The notes beneath the pieces were generated by a model, which saw nothing but the letters and a program-made list of their open reading frames with translations, was not told where the DNA came from and did no database searches. Of a stretch of 41,088 nucleotides of DNA, positions 25,693 to 35,106 are shown piece after piece; position 1 is the first letter of the stretch, and every line of letters starts with the position of its first letter. This DNA comes from Salinivirgaceae bacterium (GTDB lineage Bacteria > Bacteroidota > Bacteroidia > Bacteroidales > SZUA-534): positions 1 to 41,088 of the forward strand of contig JAQICC010000443.1 in assembly GCA_027858735.1 (NCBI GenBank), read 5' to 3'. A program made the translations under genes and the position numbers.

Positions 25693-26034
25693 ACTAATTA
25701 TTATGTAAAAGTTACAGATAGTTTAGGTTGCACTACCTATGATGGTATTACTGTATATGTTGATGGGAATCAGGTAACTGTTAATTCATTTGAAAATACA
25801 GGTTTTATAAAGTTCAAAAATCCAATTGAACAGGGTAATTGCATAAGTTTCGAAAATAAAATTCTTGGAAGTAGTTTTCAAATAATTACTTTGGACGGAT
25901 CGCTTATTTACAATAAGATAATAGATTCAAATACACTCAATGTTAATGAAATTACGAACCCAAAAGGAATCTTTATCTATAAAATCACAAATGAGGGAAG
26001 CGAAGTGTGTACAGGTAAAAATTTAATAAATTAA
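25588..26034 (+). pseudogene. 3' remnant of a T9SS-secreted surface protein, truncated at the MITE
   Basis: The open frame of 148 codons begins (TTG) inside the MITE; native coding sequence seems to start near 25693. The first native residues (NYYVKVTDSLGCTTYDGITVYVDG) are the end of a SprB/PKD-like beta repeat as found in gliding and adhesion proteins. The last ~75 residues (NPIEQGNCISF, LDGSLIYNK, NPKGIFIYKI) are a type A T9SS sorting domain. There is no signal peptide and no coding sequence upstream of the element that would continue the protein. I infer that the gene was cut by element insertion plus loss or rearrangement of its 5' part. It is unlikely to yield a secreted product. Confidence 0.75.
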
Positions 26035-26072
26035 TGTAAATACCTTTAAAATAAGGTAATTATAGGCCAGAT

Positions 26073-26987
26073 TTATTTTGGACTCGCATTAGCTCCAATA
26101 AACATTTTTCTTTTATATGTTATGAGCACCAAGCCAATAATAGTAATAATTCCTCCAATAATTTGATACATAAAAGGTAGTTTTCCAAAATAAAAGTAGG
26201 CCAATACTAAGGTAATAAACCCGGTTGAACTCTGCACCAATGTTGCGCGCGATGCATCGATATATTTAAAAGCTAAAAATTGAAAAAACGAGGTGATAAA
26301 CGGGCCTAATAACGATCCGATTAGTAAATTCCAAAATGCCGATTGGGGAACTACAAGGCTTGATTTGGTTACGCATACGGAAATGGCAGCAACAACAAAT
26401 AGAAATACAATTTTATTTAAATTCAACGCCAATGCTGTAAAATGGTGAATTACCTTTTTACTCCAAATGGTGCGAATGGCATAAAACACACATGCGATTA
26501 CCATAAATTCAACACCGGGTATAAAAAACGATTCAATAGACGTGTTTTTATTATAAGAAATAACAAAGGTTCCTAAAATGGTTAGTAATACGCCAATAAT
26601 TTCTATTCGGTTGTATTTTTCCTTTAAAAGAATAAGAGCGAGAAATACAATGAGTACAGGTTCTAAATTTCTAATCATTGCCGGTATGGTAGGATTTGGA
26701 ATAATATTTATTGCCACGAAAATAGAGGTAGTGGCAATAACTTCTATTAACCCAATTCCCGCAAAATTCCACCATTGAAAACTCGATGGCATTCTTGCTT
26801 TTTTAAAATGGCCAATACTAATTGAATATAGTACGTTCCAAATAATAGCAAATCCAAACCAGTAAAACCCAAACTGAAATAAATTTATTTCATTGAGCGC
26901 GGCCTTACTGAAAATGTATACGTTTGATAATGTTATTGTGGTAATGAAGGCAAAAAAATATCCTTTAAATTGGGGGCTTTTGAACAC
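26073..26987 (-). CDS. DMT-superfamily permease with EamA domains
   Basis: Inner-membrane transporter of 304 residues with about ten hydrophobic helices in two repeated EamA halves. The second half begins near residue 150, and a conserved-type segment lies at IPNPTIPAMIRNLEPVLIVFLALILLKEKYNRIEIIG. Members export or import amino acids, sugars or other metabolites; the substrate here is unknown. The start codon is GTG at 26987; an in-frame TAG lies three codons upstream, so this is the longest possible form. It converges on the truncated T9SS gene. Confidence 0.85.
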   Translation of the reverse strand: MFKSPQFKGYFFAFITTITLSNVYIFSKAALNEINLFQFGFYWFGFAIIWNVLYSISIGHFKKARMPSSFQWWNFAGIGLIEVIATTSIFVAINIIPNPTIPAMIRNLEPVLIVFLALILLKEKYNRIEIIGVLLTILGTFVISYNKNTSIESFFIPGVEFMVIACVFYAIRTIWSKKVIHHFTALALNLNKIVFLFVVAAISVCVTKSSLVVPQSAFWNLLIGSLLGPFITSFFQFLAFKYIDASRATLVQSSTGFITLVLAYFYFGKLPFMYQIIGGIITIIGLVLITYKRKMFIGANASPK

Positions 26988-27093
26988 AGTATACTAGTTT
27001 TGAATGCATACAAAAGTAGCAAGATAAAGTAAACAATAAGGCAATCTTTTTTGTTTTATATTAGGGATATTTATAATTGCAAAATAAATTAGA

Positions 27094-27101
27094 TACCTTT
27101 G
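27094..27101 (+). promoter_or_regulatory. Possible -7 promoter box of the LytTR gene
   Basis: TACCTTTG fits the Bacteroidota -7 consensus TAnnTTTG exactly, about 87 bases upstream of the TTG start. No TTTG was found at the usual 19-base distance, so this is tentative. Confidence 0.3.
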
Positions 27102-27187
27102 GGAGCTTAATTTTTAGTGTTAAATGTAACAACTGTTGTATTTTGCTATAATGCTAAAATGTAATATTAATATATAAAGCTTTTATT

Positions 27188-28030
27188 TTGAATTTTTTAC
27201 AAAAACCATATCCGTTTAACGATGATTTAAAACGAAATGCAAAAATAATTTTCTTTATTAGCATTAGTATATTCGTTTTTCTTATTTTGTTTCAACCATT
27301 AGACATTAGTGAGTTAGCTAATAAAGAAAAGATAATGCTAGTGGGGGGCATTGGTGTAATAACTTTTTTATCATTAAGTATTAATTTAATGGTTCTCCCA
27401 AGTCTTTTTCCTGGCATTTTTCTTAAACGAGAATGGATAATTTGGAAAGAAATATTATGGAACTTTTGGATGCTATTTACCATTGCTTCAGGATATTTTT
27501 TATTGTATAAACTATTAGGCATTTTGGAATTTGATTTTTACTCCTTTGTTAAGCTAAATTTGTTTGCAATAATCCCGCTTACTTTGTTAATTGTATTTAA
27601 TCAGGATAGGTTATTGCGAATACACCTTAAGATTGCGAATGAATTAAATTCAAAATTAAAAGATAGTAAAACAGTTCAGGAGAAATTAGTTCATTTCGAT
27701 TCTGAATACCAAAAAGATAAACTAGCTATAAAAGCTAGGTTACTTTTGTTTATTCGATCTGCCGATAATTATATTGAGGTTTTTTGGAAAGATGGTGATT
27801 CAATAAAGCATCAGTTAATTAGAGGAACTTTAGCAAAAGCAGAAGGTTTATTAGGCGATTATAGTTATGTATTCAAATGTCACCGTTCTTTTATTGTCAA
27901 TATTAACCATATTGACAGAGTAGAGGGAAATTCACAGGGCTATAAAATATATTTTGAAAATGTAGATGTGGAAATTCCAGTTTCAAAAATTGCAATTAAT
28001 TCACTTAAAGAAAGAATTCAATTACTGTAA
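27188..28030 (+). CDS. Membrane-anchored LytTR-family transcriptional regulator
   Basis: 280 residues. The N-terminal half has four hydrophobic segments (about 20-38, 47-70, 88-108 and 112-135), followed by a short linker helix. The C-terminal ~105 residues (from about 172, with IRSADNYIEVFW, LIRGTLAKAE, FKCHRSFIVNINHI and PVSKIAI) form a LytTR DNA-binding domain. Such proteins regulate from the membrane, without a receiver domain; the signal is unknown. The start is TTG at 27188; no nearby ATG gives a better form. Genes on both sides are separate units, so its targets cannot be told from context. Confidence 0.88.
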   Translation: MNFLQKPYPFNDDLKRNAKIIFFISISIFVFLILFQPLDISELANKEKIMLVGGIGVITFLSLSINLMVLPSLFPGIFLKREWIIWKEILWNFWMLFTIASGYFLLYKLLGILEFDFYSFVKLNLFAIIPLTLLIVFNQDRLLRIHLKIANELNSKLKDSKTVQEKLVHFDSEYQKDKLAIKARLLLFIRSADNYIEVFWKDGDSIKHQLIRGTLAKAEGLLGDYSYVFKCHRSFIVNINHIDRVEGNSQGYKIYFENVDVEIPVSKIAINSLKERIQLL

Positions 28031-28246
28031 TTATCGTTGAATTTCATCCCCATATTGTGATATCTTATCCCTAAATTATTTTTTCATACCTAATGAAAGC
28101 TTTTAATCACGGATTTAATGTAATTCAAATTCTGTGCATTAATTTTGCGTTAGTGAAAGGTCATACTTTACAATAATTTATTTGATTGAATCGTAATTTT
28201 AATTATTAGGATTTAATTAATTTCATTGAAAATAAATAATATTTAT

Positions 28247-29341
28247 ATGAATTCATTAAAAATTGGAAATTTAACGGTTAAGATACCTATTGTACAGGGT
28301 GGAATGGGAATTGCAATATCATTATCAGGTTTAGCATCAGCAGTTGCAAAACAAGGTGGAATTGGAGTTATTTCAGCCGCCGGTATTGGAATGACCGAAC
28401 CGAATTTTAAAAAAGAGGGTTTTAAAAAATCAAACATAGTTGCCTTGCGCAAGCATATACAGCGTGCTAAAGAATTGTCTGAAGGAAATGGAGCTATAGG
28501 TGTAAATCTTATGGTTGCATTGACCGATTATGATGATTTGTTGGTAGTAGCTATCGAAGAAAAAGCTGATATTGTATTCATGGGAGCCGGTCTGCCATTA
28601 AGACTTCCTCAGTTTGTACTTGATCAGGGTTTTGAAAATATACATACCAAATTTGCTGTAAAAGTTTCAGGCGGAAAAGCTGCGAAGCTTATTTTTAGAT
28701 ATTGGGATGAGAAATTTGGTCATATTCCAGATGCTGTTGCAGTTGAAGGTCCTATGGCCGGTGGCCATTTAGGATTTAAAAAGAAACAATTGCTAGAGGA
28801 TGACATAAAACTATCCACGTTAGTTGAAGAAACCGTTGAAGCTATAAAAGAGTACGAAGCTAAATATAATAAAGAAGTACCAGTTATTGCCGCAGGTGGT
28901 ATATATACTGGAAAAGATATTCGTGACATTATGAAAGCTGGCGCTAAGGCTGTTAAAATGGGTACGCGCTTTGTAGCAACTCATGAATGTGATGCCGATA
29001 TTGCGTTTAAAGAAAGTTACATTAAAAGTTCAAAAGAGGATATTACACTTATTGATAGCCCTGTTGGATTACCGGGACGAGTTATTGGTAGTGAATTTGT
29101 TGATAAAATCAATAACGGAGGTACAAAGCCTTTTAAATGTCCTTGGAAATGTTTGAAAACTTGTAATTTTAAGGAAGCGCCCTATTGTATTTCTGAAATA
29201 TTGCACAATTCGTCGCGAGGTATGCTTGATGATGGATTTGCTTTTGCAGGTTCGAATGCATTTAGAAATGAAAAAATTATATCGGTTAAAGAATTAATGG
29301 ATGAATTAATTGAAGGGTACGAAAACTCTGCTACTGAATAA
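28247..29341 (+). CDS. Nitronate monooxygenase-like FMN oxidoreductase
   Basis: TIM-barrel flavoprotein of the 2-nitropropane dioxygenase/FabK family, 364 residues from the ATG at 28247. The frame runs to a TTG at 28226, but MNSLKIGN is the better start. Seen motifs are PIVQGGMGIAIS near the N-terminus, GVNLMVAL, VAVEGPMAGGHLGF, PVIAAGGIYTGKDI and GAKAVKMGTRFVAT, which bind FMN phosphate. Near the C-terminus is an unusual cysteine cluster, C-x3-C-x3-C-x7-C (CPWKCLKTCNFKEAPYC), which looks like a metal or iron-sulfur site. The family oxidises nitronates or reduces enoyl-ACP; with the cysteine cluster the real substrate is uncertain. A strong terminator follows. Confidence 0.85.
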   Translation: MNSLKIGNLTVKIPIVQGGMGIAISLSGLASAVAKQGGIGVISAAGIGMTEPNFKKEGFKKSNIVALRKHIQRAKELSEGNGAIGVNLMVALTDYDDLLVVAIEEKADIVFMGAGLPLRLPQFVLDQGFENIHTKFAVKVSGGKAAKLIFRYWDEKFGHIPDAVAVEGPMAGGHLGFKKKQLLEDDIKLSTLVEETVEAIKEYEAKYNKEVPVIAAGGIYTGKDIRDIMKAGAKAVKMGTRFVATHECDADIAFKESYIKSSKEDITLIDSPVGLPGRVIGSEFVDKINNGGTKPFKCPWKCLKTCNFKEAPYCISEILHNSSRGMLDDGFAFAGSNAFRNEKIISVKELMDELIEGYENSATE

Positions 29342-29371
29342 AAATAAGAAGATTAATTGAATTATATAATG

Positions 29372-29404
29372 GCCCGATACACTTAAGTTGTCGGGCTTTT
29401 TATT
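29372..29404 (+). terminator. Intrinsic terminator after the flavoprotein gene
   Basis: GCCCGA (29372-29377) pairs with TCGGGC (29391-29396), with a palindrome ACTTAAGT in the loop, followed by TTTTTATTT. Confidence 0.88.
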
Positions 29405-29554
29405 TGGTAGCAAATTAATGAATAATAATTATTGAAATTATCCTTAAAAATACTCAAATGGCATAATTACACTTGGCTTAGTGTATTTAATCCACTATGT
29501 TGTATCAATTCATCATAATTTATTCTATTTTTAGGCCCTTTAAAAATAGAGATC

Positions 29555-32257
29555 TTGATAATTAAAATCAAACTAAGTGCAATTTTTATATTATTTGCTG
29601 TAACTATTAGTGTATCAGCTCAAAATGTATTAGATAGTAAAGTTCTTAAAAGCTATACCGGTTATTCCATAGCAGAGTCATTTAAGGAATTAGAGGCCCA
29701 ATTTGGTGTTAAGTTTTTCTATAAAAAGAATTGGATAGAAAAAACTACAGTTCCTGAATTGCCCCAAGCCTTAACATTGAATGAATTTATAACGTTTTCG
29801 CTTGACAAAAATGATCTATCTTTTATTGAGTTGCAAGGCAGCAATATTGTGCTTGTACCAAGAGGGTATAATTCAGTAATAAAAAACAACGAAATATCTT
29901 TAGTTAAAACCATTGGTAATCCGCTCGAAAAAGGAAAACACCAACTTAACCGGGTAGAAGGATATGTTTATTATGGAAAAACTCAGGAACCAATAATTGG
30001 TGCAGTTGTAGTAAGTTCTAAGCATAATAAGCAGACTATTACAGATTATAAGGGGTATTATTATTTTAACCTACCGGGCGGTAATGATATTTTGGAATTT
30101 TCATTTATCGGTCTGGAGAAAAATGCGATTGATATTGAGGTTTTTAGTCATGGAACACTTGATTGTGAACTGTATGATTCGCATATAGAAATTGAAGCCG
30201 TTAATGTTTCAGCTTATAGTGGTAAAAGAAATATTGAGCGAACCCAAATGGGAGTGGCTCATGTTGAAATGAAAAGTCTAAATAAACTGCCTGTTTTAAT
30301 GGGAGAACCCGATGTTATAAAAGGTATGACCCTACTTCCTGGAGTTCAATCAACAGGCGAACTTGCGTCGGGATTTAATGTGCGAGGCGGAAATAGCGAT
30401 CAAAATAGTGTGCTTATTAATGGAGCACCAATGTATAATACCTCACACTTATTTGGATTATTTAGCACACTAATTCCAGATGCTTTAAATAGCGTGCAGT
30501 TTTATAAGGGTACACAGTCGGCCAATTTTGGATCAAGGTTATCGTCTGTAATGGACATTCAGCTAAAAAAACCAGATAATAATAAAGTTCAGGGTAAAGC
30601 AGGTATTGGGATTTTAAATAGTAGTGCTTTTGTTGAAGGCCCAATAAAAAAAGATTTTTGTGCCTTCTCCTTTGGTGCTAGAACGACCTATTCAAATTGG
30701 TTACTAAAAAAAATACCTGATATCGATATTAGAAACAGCGAAACACAGTTTTATGATTTAATTGGAAATCTTCATTTTAAATTAAATAAAAAAAATCAAT
30801 TGGACTTGTTTGCATATTATAGTGCAGATAATTTCAAATATTCTGATAGAAATAAATATGCTTATGATTCATTTATTAGTGGGCTGAATTATAGGTGGCT
30901 AATTAGCGACATTTTCTCCATGTCAGTAAATGCATCATACACGCAGTATAAAAATGATTTAACCTATACTGAAGATCCTGCTCAAGCATCGAATGTTAGA
31001 ACAGGTATTAACCAGCTTTTAGCTAAAACAGAATTTAATTTGCAATTAAATAAGCATAATTTATTGTTTGGACTAGAAGGGTCAGATTATACCTTAAATG
31101 GAGGCGATCGCAATAAGTACGGCATTATTTCACAAATAATTCCTGAGTTTATAGAGCCTGAAAAAGCTCTTGAACTTGGAGGTTTTATTCACGACAATGT
31201 GAATATTACCGATAAACTTAGCTTAATGATCGGGTTGCGCTATTCGTGGTATTCAAAATACGGATCTTCGTATTCGAATATTTATGACCCTAGTAAGCCG
31301 ATTAGTGCGAACAGTATTATTGATACTTTATATTATGGGAATGGTGAAATGGTGAAACCATACGCAGGCCTTGAACCAAGGGTTGGAATTAAATATGGAT
31401 TAACTAACAATAGCTCAATAAAAGCAGGTTTTCATATTTCAAAGCAATACCAACATTTAATTTCAAACTCATCAACTTCAACGCCTTCAGATTATTGGAA
31501 ATCGGCTGACATGAATATTAAACCTATGAAAAGTCAGCAATTATCACTCGGTTATTTTCATAATTTTTTTAATAGTGTTGTGGAAACATCAGTCGAAATA
31601 TATTACAAGCAAATCGATAATCTGCTAGACTATCGAAATGGAGCCATATTGGTTATGAACTCAAGCATTGAACGCGATGTGTTACCTGGCTTAGGAAAGG
31701 CTTACGGCTTAGAGTTAATGGTGAAAAAAAATGCAGGAAAACTTAATGGTTGGTTAAGCTACACTCTATCAAAATCATTAATACAAATAGATTCGGAATT
31801 TGAGAGCAATAAAATTAATGATGGAAAATTTTTTCCGACTTATAATGATAGGCTTCATGATTTAAGTGTTTCGGTAAATTATCAATTTACCCGCCGATGG
31901 AACTTTGCAGGAAATTTTATTTTAACCAGTGGCCGACCAGCTACTTTTCCTGAAAAAAAATATAAGATACACTCAGGTGAGGTGGTATATTTTTCCGAAC
32001 GAAATAAATATCGCCTTTCAGCATATCATAGAATGGATATTTCCGTAACCTATGAAGGCTTTCTTAAAAAAACCAAAAAAGTTCATCCAAGTTTTACATT
32101 TTCTGTATATAATTTATACGGGCGAAAAAATATTTATTCGGTGTATTATAAAAACACTATTCCATCAAGTCAAAACGATTATACGAAATATGGGTTATAT
32201 AAACTGTCTATTATTGGAATTCCAATTCCATCGTTTACGGTTAATTTAAGATTCTAG
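29555..32257 (+). CDS. TonB-dependent receptor with STN and carboxypeptidase-like domains
   Basis: Outer-membrane active importer of 900 residues. The TTG start at 29555 gives a good signal peptide (ending VSAQ, about residue 23). An STN domain covers about 28-110 (FKELEAQFGVKFFYKKNW), which in this family usually passes signals to an anti-sigma factor. A carboxypeptidase-regulatory-like domain covers about 133-215 (VEGYVYYGKTQEPIIGAVV). The plug (about 235-345) contains LPGVQSTGELASGFNVRGG and VLINGAPMYN. The rest is a beta-barrel ending in aromatic Phe. It is not SusC-type, and no SusD follows. It heads a tightly spaced four-gene operon whose second member is a DUF4249 lipoprotein; the ligand is unknown. 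No sigma/anti-sigma pair is in the window. Confidence 0.92.
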   Translation: MIIKIKLSAIFILFAVTISVSAQNVLDSKVLKSYTGYSIAESFKELEAQFGVKFFYKKNWIEKTTVPELPQALTLNEFITFSLDKNDLSFIELQGSNIVLVPRGYNSVIKNNEISLVKTIGNPLEKGKHQLNRVEGYVYYGKTQEPIIGAVVVSSKHNKQTITDYKGYYYFNLPGGNDILEFSFIGLEKNAIDIEVFSHGTLDCELYDSHIEIEAVNVSAYSGKRNIERTQMGVAHVEMKSLNKLPVLMGEPDVIKGMTLLPGVQSTGELASGFNVRGGNSDQNSVLINGAPMYNTSHLFGLFSTLIPDALNSVQFYKGTQSANFGSRLSSVMDIQLKKPDNNKVQGKAGIGILNSSAFVEGPIKKDFCAFSFGARTTYSNWLLKKIPDIDIRNSETQFYDLIGNLHFKLNKKNQLDLFAYYSADNFKYSDRNKYAYDSFISGLNYRWLISDIFSMSVNASYTQYKNDLTYTEDPAQASNVRTGINQLLAKTEFNLQLNKHNLLFGLEGSDYTLNGGDRNKYGIISQIIPEFIEPEKALELGGFIHDNVNITDKLSLMIGLRYSWYSKYGSSYSNIYDPSKPISANSIIDTLYYGNGEMVKPYAGLEPRVGIKYGLTNNSSIKAGFHISKQYQHLISNSSTSTPSDYWKSADMNIKPMKSQQLSLGYFHNFFNSVVETSVEIYYKQIDNLLDYRNGAILVMNSSIERDVLPGLGKAYGLELMVKKNAGKLNGWLSYTLSKSLIQIDSEFESNKINDGKFFPTYNDRLHDLSVSVNYQFTRRWNFAGNFILTSGRPATFPEKKYKIHSGEVVYFSERNKYRLSAYHRMDISVTYEGFLKKTKKVHPSFTFSVYNLYGRKNIYSVYYKNTIPSSQNDYTKYGLYKLSIIGIPIPSFTVNLRF

Positions 32258-32259
32258 TT

Positions 32260-33369
32260 ATGAGGAGTATTAATTTTGTATTAATGTTTGTTGTTTTGCT
32301 TTTTGCATCGTGCGAACAATATTATGTGCCTGAAATTGATACGCAAAACAGTTGTCTTGTATTCGAGGGTTTTATTACGGATGTTTCGGGAAGTCACGTA
32401 ATTAAAATTTCAAAATCGCAATCATTGAATCAGGATTCGGTATTTGAAAAGGCCTCTGGTTTTACTGTTTTTATTGAAGATGATAAAGGAACTATGCTTG
32501 ATACTCGTGAAAAGTATCCGGGTATGTATTACACAAGGGCATTTCAACAAGGGGTGGTAGGTAATAAATATAGAATGGTTGCTACCTCGCCCCAAGGAAA
32601 AATTTATTACTCAACATGGGAGCTGCTTACCAAAGTGGCTCCAATTGATACTGTATATGGAGTTTTTGCTGAAGAAAATATTTTGCTGTATAACGAAACC
32701 GCCGGATACTATGAAGAAACACTTCGTGGTGTGCAAATTGTTACAAGCTCAAAAACTCTGGGTTATAGTCCCTATAATAGATATGAGTACGATTTGGTGT
32801 TTCAAACCTTGCAAATGTACCCAACCACTCCCTTTAGTACATTATACTATATTGCCCGACCTGCTTTTTCAGAACGATATGATTTTGTATCTGTTGCAAA
32901 TGGTAATTTATATAGCAATAATAATATCGTAGATCATGCTGTTGATTTTGTCGATGATAGAAAGATGAATGTTCAGATTGTGATACCTGAGGAAGAATTT
33001 GATGAATCTGGTAAACCTATTTATGAGGAAGGGGATATTGATTTTTACCAGGTTGGGTTCTTAGCAAGAATAAATCAATATTCATTAAGTGAGAAGGGCT
33101 ATAAATTCTGGGATGCAATTTATAAACAACGAAATGCCAGCGGACAAATTTTTGATCCGGTGGAAAGTCAAATAATTGGGAATATATACTGTTTGCAAGA
33201 TACAACAGAACTTGTATATGGGTATTTTGGAGCCTCAAGTGTTTCAGAGAAAAGTGTTTACTTGAAATTGAAAAATAGAAATGACATACAAGTAGAAGAA
33301 GTGAATTATTTTCCCGATTTATCGGAGATTTTAGTTTCTACGTTTCTGCCCGATTTTTGGACTTACTAA
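32260..33369 (+). CDS. DUF4249 domain lipoprotein
   Basis: 369 residues with a lipoprotein signal (LLFASC, acylated Cys18), so it should sit at the outer membrane. The following sequence (FEGFITDVSGSHVIKISKSQ, FTVFIEDDKGTM, VVGNKYRMVATSPQGKIYYSTW) matches the DUF4249 family, which regularly follows TonB-dependent receptor genes in Bacteroidota. It begins two bases after the receptor gene ends. By analogy with SusD it may capture the ligand for the receptor; this role is inferred. Confidence 0.88.
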   Translation: MRSINFVLMFVVLLFASCEQYYVPEIDTQNSCLVFEGFITDVSGSHVIKISKSQSLNQDSVFEKASGFTVFIEDDKGTMLDTREKYPGMYYTRAFQQGVVGNKYRMVATSPQGKIYYSTWELLTKVAPIDTVYGVFAEENILLYNETAGYYEETLRGVQIVTSSKTLGYSPYNRYEYDLVFQTLQMYPTTPFSTLYYIARPAFSERYDFVSVANGNLYSNNNIVDHAVDFVDDRKMNVQIVIPEEEFDESGKPIYEEGDIDFYQVGFLARINQYSLSEKGYKFWDAIYKQRNASGQIFDPVESQIIGNIYCLQDTTELVYGYFGASSVSEKSVYLKLKNRNDIQVEEVNYFPDLSEILVSTFLPDFWTY

Positions 33370-33378
33370 TTTGATGTA

Positions 33379-35100
33379 ATGAATAAAATTAAAACAATAC
33401 TATTAATTCTTATTACTGCCAATAGTTTATTTGCGGCAAATTCTTTACTTGATGATAATTCTGCAATATTGGTTACCGATAGGCATTGTTATATATCGGG
33501 TGATAATATTTTTGTGCGGGCAATTACTCCAAAGAATACAAATGAGGCAGTTCTTTATATTGATTTAGCAACCACCGAAAATGTTTTTATTAAAGGTGAA
33601 ATTCTTAGACTTGAGGGTGGAAATTCTTCTGGTTTTATACAAATACCAGATACCTTAAAAACAGGTAATTTCTTATTAAGAGCTTACACATATAATTCTA
33701 GAAAGCATCCCATAGACAAGGTACTGGCAAAAGAGTTAATATATATAACCAATAGGTTTGGCAATAATGGAGTCCGTTTTGAATCTGAAATAAAAGCCGT
33801 TAATGATTCTTTGGTATATATAGAAGAAAAGGATGCCAACATAGATATTTTGTTAAGTAATACTGAATATGCTAAGCGTTCAAAAGTTTCATTTGTTGTA
33901 AAAAATATGAATGAGACAAGTTTTGAAGGTTTTCATGGTGCTTTATCGGTTCGTCCGGTTTCAGTATGTGAACAACAAAACCAAAAATTAAATTGGAATA
34001 GTACCTTGGAAAGTGTTATGTCTACAAGTAATTCGGACGAGCAAATTTCAAGTGAAAATGTTATTAATGAAAATAAGGGCATAATAATTTCTGGAATAGC
34101 AAAGCATAAGGTTACAAATAACCCGATTCCTCGAATAATGATTTTAATGGCTTTTGAAGATTCAGTCATTCGGATAAAACAATGTATAACTGATTCAAGT
34201 GGTAATTTTAGTTTTTTAGTAACAAATTGCTTTGAAAGGCAAGATGTGTATCTTTCTGCCTATAGTTACCCCAATATGGAGTTGTTGACCCATGTGGGTA
34301 TGAAACTAAATAATAAATTTTTGAATGGAAAATTTGAATTTTCATCAAATGGAAAATTTAATGGGTATCAGCAAAGTACCGATTCTTTGAATCTAATGAA
34401 ATCAATAATTACCAAGGCTTATGATATCAATAATTTTAAAACTGTTGGTTGTAATAATGGAGATGAAATTTCGTATGAGCATAGTTTTATTGCAGGCGAG
34501 CTAAGTAGAACAACATTAATTGATGACTATGTTTCTCTGCCTGATTTTTATCAAATTGCAAGAGAAATACTCCCGTTCGTGCGAATAAAAATAAGAAATG
34601 ATAGTTATAAGTTTATATTGTTTGATGGCAATAATAATCTTGTAAGAGAAAATCCAATGGTTTTGGTTGATGGAATACCCTTAACAAATTATAAAGAATT
34701 AAAAGAGTGGGGGAGCGATAGAATTAAACGAATTCAAGTAAAGGTTGAACCCCGTTATTATGGAGATGTTCCATTCGAAAATGGTTTAATTTTAATTTGG
34801 ACAAGGAAATTGGATTTTTGGAAGAGTGCAAATTGTGTTAATACGCATAAGTTCACAATTCCAAGCTTCCAAAAAGATTTGATATTTGATTTTCCTAATT
34901 ATTCTAGTACTTCTGAAAACAAGTTACCTGATTTTAGACAAATTCTTTATTGGGAACCTTTTGTTGAAATATCAAAAAATGAAAATTTTGAAAGTGCCTT
35001 TTATTCATCGGATGAAGCTGGTGTTTTTGAAGTTGAATTGAGTGGTTTAACAGGGAAAAATCAACCCGTATTTATTCGAAAATATATTCGTATAAAATAA
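33379..35100 (+). CDS. Secreted MG2-like protein with C-terminal plug-like segment
   Basis: 573 residues with a signal peptide (residues 1-19, ending LFA). The region after it (about 25-115, LVTDRHCYISGDNIFVRAITP, LYIDLATTENVFIKGEI) resembles an alpha-2-macroglobulin MG2-type beta domain. The middle (about 230-300) looks like a carboxypeptidase-regulatory-like beta sandwich (ISGIAKHKVTNNPIPRIMI). Residues about 390-480 resemble a TonB plug without a barrel (NPMVLVDGIPLTNYKEL, IKRIQVKVEPRYYGDVPFENGLILIW). It is ten bases after the DUF4249 gene and translated in the same operon. Similar, usually longer, proteins accompany TonB receptors in Bacteroidota; their job is unknown. I suggest a periplasmic partner of the receptor, as inference only. 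Confidence 0.72.
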   Translation: MNKIKTILLILITANSLFAANSLLDDNSAILVTDRHCYISGDNIFVRAITPKNTNEAVLYIDLATTENVFIKGEILRLEGGNSSGFIQIPDTLKTGNFLLRAYTYNSRKHPIDKVLAKELIYITNRFGNNGVRFESEIKAVNDSLVYIEEKDANIDILLSNTEYAKRSKVSFVVKNMNETSFEGFHGALSVRPVSVCEQQNQKLNWNSTLESVMSTSNSDEQISSENVINENKGIIISGIAKHKVTNNPIPRIMILMAFEDSVIRIKQCITDSSGNFSFLVTNCFERQDVYLSAYSYPNMELLTHVGMKLNNKFLNGKFEFSSNGKFNGYQQSTDSLNLMKSIITKAYDINNFKTVGCNNGDEISYEHSFIAGELSRTTLIDDYVSLPDFYQIAREILPFVRIKIRNDSYKFILFDGNNNLVRENPMVLVDGIPLTNYKELKEWGSDRIKRIQVKVEPRYYGDVPFENGLILIWTRKLDFWKSANCVNTHKFTIPSFQKDLIFDFPNYSSTSENKLPDFRQILYWEPFVEISKNENFESAFYSSDEAGVFEVELSGLTGKNQPVFIRKYIRIK

Positions 35101-35106
35101 TATATA

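Noticed and set aside
28090-28160. Terminator-like hairpin after the LytTR gene
   Set aside because: The arms pair only with a bulge and mismatches and the T run is short. It may be a decayed relative of the repeat-like terminator at 9442-9490, but the evidence is too weak to list.
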